Shown here one piece after another: positions 58,951 through 64,000 of a stretch of 64,000 bases of DNA. Both the position numbers and the translations under genes were made by a program. Where the stretch lies: contig NZ_CP102283.1 in the NCBI RefSeq assembly GCF_025150565.1, forward strand, positions 310,001 through 374,000, written 5' to 3'. Under the pieces are notes generated by a model, which searched no databases, was not told the origin of the DNA, and saw nothing but the letters and a program-made list of their open reading frames with translations. How positions within the stretch are numbered: position 1 is the stretch's first letter; each line of letters opens with the position of its first letter. The stretch is from Granulicatella adiacens ATCC 49175 (GTDB taxonomy: Bacteria > Bacillota > Bacilli > Lactobacillales > Aerococcaceae).

Positions 58951-59110
58951 ACGACAACCCCCTTCAATTCATTTCAGTAGTATAGCATAAAAAGGAGGGG
59001 GAATTCTATACAAAATCAGCAAAAAAAGCCTATAGGAAAAAGAGTTGCAAGTGGTATAAGGGCAGAGTAAAATAGTATTGGACTCACTCAAATTAATGGA
59101 GGACGATTCA

Positions 59111-60382
59111 ATGAAAAATATGATGGATTATGTACAAGAGTTTGGAAAGGACTCGTTTGATGAGAGACCTTTCTCTGAAATTGACGCCCTTGTCTTAACG
59201 GAATTAGGATATTCACCTCTAGAAGAAATCGTTTCTTCAGATATGAGTGGAAAAGAATTTTCAACGGTTGAAGAGATTGCTCACTATATGGGGGAAAATG
59301 CGGAGAGATTATTGAGAGATAATCCGATGATGATTACGCAAGAAAGAGTCGATTTAACGCAGGAAATTGGAAAAGCGAAACGATATCAATCCCTTAAGTT
59401 TTTTGGGATGAAGAGCGAAGTGGACTCAGATATTACGAAACAATTCGCTGCATTTACAGTGGAAATCAAGCCCAACGTGCGCATCGTGATTTACCGTGGA
59501 ACAGATGAAACGTTGATTGGTTGGAAAGAGGACTTTATGATGACGTATTCTCCAATTATTCCAGCGCATAAAGATGCCAAGGAATATTTGGAACAACAGG
59601 CGAAGTTGTTTGATGGGGAAATTCTTTTGTCAGGACATTCAAAAGGAGGAAATCTAGCCTTATACGCTGCCTCTACCCAAGAGAAAGAAGTTCAATCGAG
59701 ATTAGGGAAAATCTTCTGTTTTGATTCTCCAGGATTACACCGTTCAATTTTAGAAACGGAAGGCTATCACGCAGTGGTTCCGTTAGCGATGCGTTACATT
59801 CCTCAAGACGCTTTGGTAGGATTACTTTTGGAATCTGAAATTCCTTATGTTATCGTTAAAAGTAATGCCTTTGCTGCTCTACAACATAGCGCTTTGACAT
59901 GGGAAATTGAAAATGGACAATTTGTAACGATGGATCAGCTGACAAAAAACAGTCAATTAAATGACCAAACGTTTAAAAAATGGACTGAAGAAGTGAGTGA
60001 TGAAGAACTAGAACTGTTCTGGGACGTGTTCTTCGAGCTTCTTTTTACGATTGGTTTAGATACGATTAATGATGTGTTTGGCAAATTTATGCATTATGTT
60101 CAGGAGTTCTTCAAAGCTGCAGGGCAAATGGATGAAGAAAAACGTGAACTACTCACTCGAGTAGCGTTACTTTTACTACAGACTCGCTTCGATGTATGGA
60201 GAGCTTCTATTAGTTTTGCGGATACATTTAACGTCGAATTTCCGAGCTGGGATGATATTTTAACGAGCATTCATTGGAAAAAAGAAGGGATTTCAATTAC
60301 ATATCAGGCAAGCCAGGAGAATGAAGAGATTCGAGAATACTATCAACAGCGACACGAACAAAAGAAACACGAAGAGAAATAA
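59111..60382 (+). CDS. DUF2974 (Mbeg1-like) alpha/beta hydrolase
   Basis: 423 residues from the ATG at 59111, which has TGGAGGA upstream; the in-frame start at 59078 has none. Lipase-type nucleophile elbow GHSKGG with Ser177, following YRGTDETLIGWKEDF near 129-143. No signal peptide, so it should act in the cytoplasm. The C-terminal ~150 residues are helical and charged, ending in a Glu/His/Lys-rich tail. Substrate unknown. Confidence 0.85.
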   Translation: MKNMMDYVQEFGKDSFDERPFSEIDALVLTELGYSPLEEIVSSDMSGKEFSTVEEIAHYMGENAERLLRDNPMMITQERVDLTQEIGKAKRYQSLKFFGMKSEVDSDITKQFAAFTVEIKPNVRIVIYRGTDETLIGWKEDFMMTYSPIIPAHKDAKEYLEQQAKLFDGEILLSGHSKGGNLALYAASTQEKEVQSRLGKIFCFDSPGLHRSILETEGYHAVVPLAMRYIPQDALVGLLLESEIPYVIVKSNAFAALQHSALTWEIENGQFVTMDQLTKNSQLNDQTFKKWTEEVSDEELELFWDVFFELLFTIGLDTINDVFGKFMHYVQEFFKAAGQMDEEKRELLTRVALLLLQTRFDVWRASISFADTFNVEFPSWDDILTSIHWKKEGISITYQASQENEEIREYYQQRHEQKKHEEK

Positions 60383-60450
60383 AGTTACAGCTTTACTTCG
60401 AATCTTTAAATTGATTTCTTTTCTTCGTTCTTCCAAGGAAAAAAGAAGAG

Positions 60451-60507
60451 AAAGAGAGTTGCTCAAAATTCACTTATAAGTGATTTTTGGGCAGCTCTCT
60501 TTGTTTC
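60451..60507. terminator. Bidirectional terminator between the hydrolase and thiolase genes
   Basis: AAAGAGAGTTGCTCAAAA pairs with TTTTTGGGCAGCTCTCTTT, inner CACTTATAAGTG; A and T tracts on both sides serve the converging genes. Confidence 0.85.
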
Positions 60508-60509
60508 TA

Positions 60510-61700
60510 TTATTTTTCGCGTTCAATTGCGATGGCAACGCCCATGCCGCCGCCCACACAAAGTGAAGCAATGCCGAGTTTACTATCTAGTTGCTCTAGA
60601 GCATTGATCAGTGTGACAACAATACGTGTACCAGAAGCACCGATTGGATGACCTAGTGCAATTGCCCCACCAAATGGATTTACTTTTTCAGTTGGGATTT
60701 TCAAGTCTTTAATGACAGCCATGCTTTGTGCCGCAAAGGCTTCGTTCAGTTCGAAGATATCCACTTTTTCAAGCGGGATACGGGTGCGTGCTACTAATTT
60801 CTCGATAGCTGGAATAGGTCCAATCCCCATGATTGCAGGATCTACACCTGCTTCTGCATATCCTTTTAGAGTTGCTAGAATAGGTAGATTCATTTCTTTG
60901 GCATATTCGCGAGTGGTCATGATAACACAAGCGGCTCCATCATTGATTCCTGAAGAGTTTCCAGCAGTAACCACTCCGTCTTTTTTGAAGGCGGGTTTTA
61001 ATCCAGAAAGACTTTCCAGTGTTGTGTTTGCACGGGTGAATTCATCGCTATCTTTGAAGTCGTCAGATTTTGTCTTGCGATTGAAGACTGCGACTGGAGT
61101 AATTTCCTTCTCGAAATGTCCTTCTTCTTGTGCTTTAGCAGCTTTTTGTTGAGAAGCCACAGCGAAAGCGTCTTGTTCTTCGCGTGTAAATCCGTATTTT
61201 TCAACGATGTTTTCAGCGGTAATGCCCATCGCGTCCATTGAATAGGCGTCTGTTAACCCATCATTAAATAATGAATCGACTAAAGTAACTGGTCCGTTTT
61301 TTGGAGCAAAGCGTTGTTGTAATAAATGAGGTGCTAAACTCATATTTTCCATACCGCCCGCTAAGACGATTTTAGCATCTCCTAGTCGAAGGGATTGTGC
61401 TGCAAGAATAATGGCTTTTAATCCAGAACCACAAACTTCATTGACCGTTAAGGCTGTACTAGAATGGAGTAGACCTGCTTTTAATCCTACTTGTCGAGCA
61501 GGGTTTTGGCCAAGTCCAGCTTGTAAAACATTTCCGAAAATCACTGTATCAATTTGGTCGGGAGATAATTTGGCTTTTTGGATAGCGGATTTTGCTACCG
61601 CTGTTCCTAATTCAATCGCAGAGGTTGTAGCAAATTGACCTCCGAATTTACCAATGGCAGTCCGTGTGGCGCTGACAATGACAATATCATTTCCGTTCAT
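60510..61700 (-). CDS. Acetyl-CoA C-acetyltransferase (thiolase)
   Basis: 396 residues. Condenses two acetyl-CoA to acetoacetyl-CoA. Catalytic Cys90 (NEVCGSGLKA), His in GGAIALGHPIGASG, and second Cys in SLCVGGGMG near the C-terminus. It is divergent from mvaS, so the pair supplies the first two steps of the mevalonate pathway to isoprenoids. In Enterococcus this activity is fused to HMG-CoA reductase in MvaE; here the thiolase is a separate enzyme and no reductase is in the window. Gene name could be thlA/atoB-like. Confidence 0.95.
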   Translation of the reverse strand: MNGNDIVIVSATRTAIGKFGGQFATTSAIELGTAVAKSAIQKAKLSPDQIDTVIFGNVLQAGLGQNPARQVGLKAGLLHSSTALTVNEVCGSGLKAIILAAQSLRLGDAKIVLAGGMENMSLAPHLLQQRFAPKNGPVTLVDSLFNDGLTDAYSMDAMGITAENIVEKYGFTREEQDAFAVASQQKAAKAQEEGHFEKEITPVAVFNRKTKSDDFKDSDEFTRANTTLESLSGLKPAFKKDGVVTAGNSSGINDGAACVIMTTREYAKEMNLPILATLKGYAEAGVDPAIMGIGPIPAIEKLVARTRIPLEKVDIFELNEAFAAQSMAVIKDLKIPTEKVNPFGGAIALGHPIGASGTRIVVTLINALEQLDSKLGIASLCVGGGMGVAIAIEREK

Positions 61701-61833
61701 ATCTTTGATTCCTTTCTATAGTAGATTCACTTTCATCTCCACTATTTTATAAGATTTTGCCTCTAAAACCTAATTTTTAAACGTTCTAAATAGTAAAGAA
61801 TTGTTTAAATTATAGAACAAATAGTAAATTCAA

Positions 61834-61862
61834 TTGTCCAGACGGCAATTTTTTGCTAGTAT
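61834..61862 (+). promoter_or_regulatory. mvaS promoter
   Basis: TTGTCC (61834-61839), 17-bp spacer, TAGTAT (61857-61862) with TGC extended -10. Confidence 0.65.
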
Positions 61863-61885
61863 AGTTGTTGCTAAGATAGAACAAG

Positions 61886-61912
61886 AAGCCCAACATGTGG
61901 TTAGGGCTTTTT
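61886..61912 (+). terminator. Terminator-like hairpin in the mvaS leader
   Basis: AAGCCC(AAC) pairs with (GTT)A GGGCTT around ATGTG, followed by TTT, 24 bases downstream of the -10 and 17 bases before the mvaS start. Candidate attenuator. Confidence 0.5.
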
Positions 61913-61929
61913 CGTAAAGGAGAACAACA

Positions 61930-63090
61930 ATGAATATAGGAATAGATAAGATTGGCTTTTTTGTGCCACCAACTGCACTGGATATGGAAACATTGGCAGT
62001 TGCTCGTGGAGTAGAGCCAGCTAAATACACGATTGGTATTGGACAGTCTACAATGGCAGTAGCTCCAGTCACACAAGACATCGTGACTTTAGCCGCAAAT
62101 GCAGCTTTATCGATTATTGATGATGCTGACCGCGAATCTATTGATATGATTTTATTTGGAACAGAAACGGGAATTGATCAATCGAAATCAGCTGCAGTTT
62201 ATATGCAACGAATGTTAGGGTTATCTAACCGTGTTCGAAGCGTAGAATTAAAGCACGCTTGTTATGGGGCAACAGCAGCCCTTCAATTAGCAAAAGGGCA
62301 TATCGCATTAAACCCTTCTTCAAAAGTATTGGTCATTGCTAGTGATATCGCTAAATATGGATTGAATTCAGGTGGAGAACCTACTCAAGGAGCTGGTGCG
62401 GTAGCCATGGTTGTTTCTGAGTCACCACGTTTATTAGTTTTAGACAATGAAACAAGCTTGTTTACGGATGACGTAATGGACTTTTGGAGACCAAACTATG
62501 AAGCCTATCCATTAGTAGATGGTCAATTTTCAAATGAACAATACATCCGTTTCTTCTCTGAAGTGTGGAAGAACTATCAAGAAAAGACTCATTGCGAGTT
62601 TTCGGACTTCGAGGCCATTTGTTTCCACTTACCGTATACGAAGATGGGGATGAAAGCTTTCAAACCGTTCTTAGAAGAAATGAGCGAAGAAGAAAGAGAA
62701 CGTTTCACGGCAAGATACCAAGAAGCGTCTATTTATAACCGTCATGTCGGAAATATTTATACAGGATCATTATTCCTAAGTTTTATTTCGCTATTAGAAA
62801 ACAGTTCTGTGCTAGTAGCTGGAGACCGCATCGGATTCTTTAGCTATGGTTCAGGAGCAGTTGGGGAATTCTTTGCTGGGGAATTAGTTGAAGGATTCGA
62901 AAATCAATTGCATATTGCGGAACATAAGGCTTTGCTTGAAAACCGTAAAATGTTAACCGTTGAAGAATACGAAGAAATCTTTATGGAAGTTGTCGATTCT
63001 AGCGGTGAACAAACTTTCACACGTGAAGACAATAGCCCAGTGACACTCACAGGAGTTAAAAATCACGAAAGACAATATACTATAAAATAA
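61930..63090 (+). CDS. mvaS: Hydroxymethylglutaryl-CoA synthase
   Basis: Makes HMG-CoA from acetyl-CoA and acetoacetyl-CoA. 386 residues, begins MNIGIDKIGFFVPP. Catalytic Cys111 in ELKHACYGATAAL, Glu in TEDAVDF-type region near 80 (FGTETGIDQSKS) and the His motif near 233 (FHLPYTKMG). Divergent from thiolase. AAAGGAG upstream. Terminator follows. Confidence 0.96.
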   Translation: MNIGIDKIGFFVPPTALDMETLAVARGVEPAKYTIGIGQSTMAVAPVTQDIVTLAANAALSIIDDADRESIDMILFGTETGIDQSKSAAVYMQRMLGLSNRVRSVELKHACYGATAALQLAKGHIALNPSSKVLVIASDIAKYGLNSGGEPTQGAGAVAMVVSESPRLLVLDNETSLFTDDVMDFWRPNYEAYPLVDGQFSNEQYIRFFSEVWKNYQEKTHCEFSDFEAICFHLPYTKMGMKAFKPFLEEMSEEERERFTARYQEASIYNRHVGNIYTGSLFLSFISLLENSSVLVAGDRIGFFSYGSGAVGEFFAGELVEGFENQLHIAEHKALLENRKMLTVEEYEEIFMEVVDSSGEQTFTREDNSPVTLTGVKNHERQYTIK

Positions 63091-63101
63091 TCAAACAACC
63101 G

Positions 63102-63130
63102 ACCGTAGCCTCCAAGGTTACGGTTTTTTA
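63102..63130 (+). terminator. mvaS terminator
   Basis: CCGTAGCC/GGTTACGG around TCCAA-type loop with TTTTTT. Confidence 0.82.
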
Positions 63131-63156
63131 TTGAGTGCAAGACTGCAAAAATAAAA

Positions 63157-63192
63157 ATGTAGCATATATGCTACAGTAGCATATATGTTACA
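63157..63192. promoter_or_regulatory. Tandem palindromic operator-like sites without an adjacent gene
   Basis: TGTAGCATATATGCTACA (63158-63175, perfect) followed by GTAGCATATATGTTAC (63176-63191, one mismatch), centres 17 bp apart. Same layout as the operator at 6115-6148 but different half-sites. No ORF follows for 550 bases. Confidence 0.55.
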
Positions 63193-63465
63193 TTTCGAAT
63201 TTTAAAATTAAAAGTAAAATATAAACGTTGAAATGATGCGGTTTTTAGCGGTATATTCAACAGCTGGCTTTTGGTTTAAAAGTACAAATGTAGAAAATTA
63301 TAGTAAAAATTCCGATAAAAATCAAAAAATTTTTCAGATTCTACCCGATTCGAACCACCAAAAAGCTTCGGAAACCCCGGTGGGATGCACTTTCTAACAC
63401 TTCGCACAGCATCCTTTTAAATGAGTGGTGAAACACTTTTTTTCATTTTTTTATAAGGAGGTTGA

Positions 63466-63684
63466 ATAAAATACACAAAAAGTGATACCGAAGAAAGTTG
63501 CGGATTTTATAATCGCAGTAACAGGGGGTTGCATCGAATGTGAATTAGGCGGAGTAGGGACTTGTCCCGTACTCCGAGTTTGAAGCTTCGAAGGTGCAAG
63601 GCCAAGGCTTGCACCGGTGCCCTGTAACAGCGATTATAAAATCCGCAAGGATTCAAAGGTATCACTTTTTTGTGCGTATTTTAT
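63466..63684. repeat. Large compound palindrome upstream of the asparaginase gene
   Basis: Outer arms ATAAAATAC..CACAAAAAGTGATACC (63466-63489) and GGTATCACTTTTTTGTGCG..TATTTTA (63658-63684). Next, GCGGATTTTATAATCGC and GTAACAGGG (63500-63525) pair with CCCTGTAAC and GCGATTATAAAATCCGC (63620-63646). Two inner hairpins: GGAGTAGGGAC/GTCCCGTACTCC (63551-63575) and GGTGCAAG/CTTGCACC (63593-63615). The rest of the 657-base gene-free stretch (63193-63465) is AT-rich, with a GGATGC/GCATCC and CCACC/GGTGG hairpin near 63355-63417. Confidence 0.78.
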
Positions 63685-63747
63685 AGTCAGTTTTTGCGAT
63701 TTTATGGTATCCTATGTAAAGAGAAAATGAAAGAAAGTAGTAGCACC

Positions 63748-64000
63748 ATGAAGAAAATCATCGTTATCAACACTGGTGGTACGATTGCCATGAGTGAAGA
63801 TCGCTCAACGGGCAGCGTAACCCCAACAGGAACAAACCCATTAACAAACTCAGATACTCTTTTTGCGCCTATCGCAAGTGTCGTTGTAGAGGACTTATTT
63901 AACTTACCATCCCCACATATGACGGAAGAAAAAATGTTGGAAGTTCAAAAGAGAATCGTCCAAGCACAAAAGGATGGTTTTGACGGAGCTGTGGTCACTC
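63748..64000 (+). CDS. ansA: L-asparaginase, N-terminal part (cut by window edge)
   Basis: 84 codons visible, starting MKKIIVINTGGTIAMSED. TGGTIA contains the nucleophile threonine of type I/II asparaginases (Thr11), which hydrolyse asparagine to aspartate and ammonia. No signal peptide, so the cytoplasmic type I form is likely. RBS is weak (GAAAGAAAG). The rest lies beyond the window. Confidence 0.88.
   Translation, partial: MKKIIVINTGGTIAMSEDRSTGSVTPTGTNPLTNSDTLFAPIASVVVEDLFNLPSPHMTEEKMLEVQKRIVQAQKDGFDGAVVT

Noticed and set aside
60712-61152. 146-residue plus-strand ORF
   Set aside because: Antisense to the thiolase gene, whose catalytic motifs are intact; no RBS.
63330-63420. tRNA gene on the minus strand
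   Set aside because: GGTTCGAATC resembles a T-arm, but the flanking bases do not form a 5-bp T stem and no acceptor or anticodon stem can be drawn; it is part of another hairpin-rich stretch.

Overview
The window is a low-GC Firmicutes chromosome of the order Lactobacillales. The evidence is the dlt genes, the canonical str/S10/spc/alpha ribosomal gene order, an arginine T-box, AdcA with a ZinT domain, a mevalonate-pathway HMG-CoA synthase and AT-rich codon use with strong AGGAGG ribosome binding sites. A member of the Carnobacteriaceae, possibly Granulicatella-like, is my best guess, but that is inference from gene content alone.

Layout. 1-2630: the end of dltA, then dltB and dltC (D-alanylation of teichoic acids), without dltD. 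2684-5038: a divergent CapA-like phosphatase and an unknown two-anchor membrane protein. 5140-5997: class II aldolase (fba). 6049-7086: a small accessory cassette (unknown small gene plus XRE gene, and a DUF2922-like gene) bounded by two copies of a 39-bp palindromic repeat. 7348-26148: rpsL-rpsG-fusA, tuf, then the unbroken S10-spc-alpha cluster from rpsJ to rplQ, including secY, adk, infA and rpoA. 26400-29680: ecfA1-ecfA2-ecfT (vitamin/metal ECF transport energy module) and truA.

29725-42727 is metabolic: M29 aminopeptidase; a ketopantoate-reductase-like gene and an EIIC-like permease between two LysR genes; phosphoglucomutase; a lipoprotein; a RhaD-like aldolase; pncB-nadE (NAD salvage); a 40-residue membrane protein; nagB. 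42935-45438 is a manganese-type ABC transporter behind two DtxR-like operators. 46013-48467 is an amino-acid ABC transporter behind a T-box whose specifier reads CGC (Arg). 48592-49214 is an AbiEi antitoxin with only the first nine codons of a toxin gene after it. 49340-50872 is adcA, with a Zur-like box over its promoter. 52569-56931 is an XRE-cupin regulator plus potABCD (polyamine uptake), with potA broken by a frameshift. The rest holds a DUF1846 protein, a lipase-like protein, thiolase and mvaS (start of the mevalonate pathway), and the start of an asparaginase gene.

The most unusual non-coding content is a tandem array of three complete and one partial ~123-bp hairpin units (50875-51273) whose stems differ in sequence but keep pairing, plus two large compound palindromes (56988-57285 and 63466-63684). 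Together these fill the largest gene-free stretches of the window.
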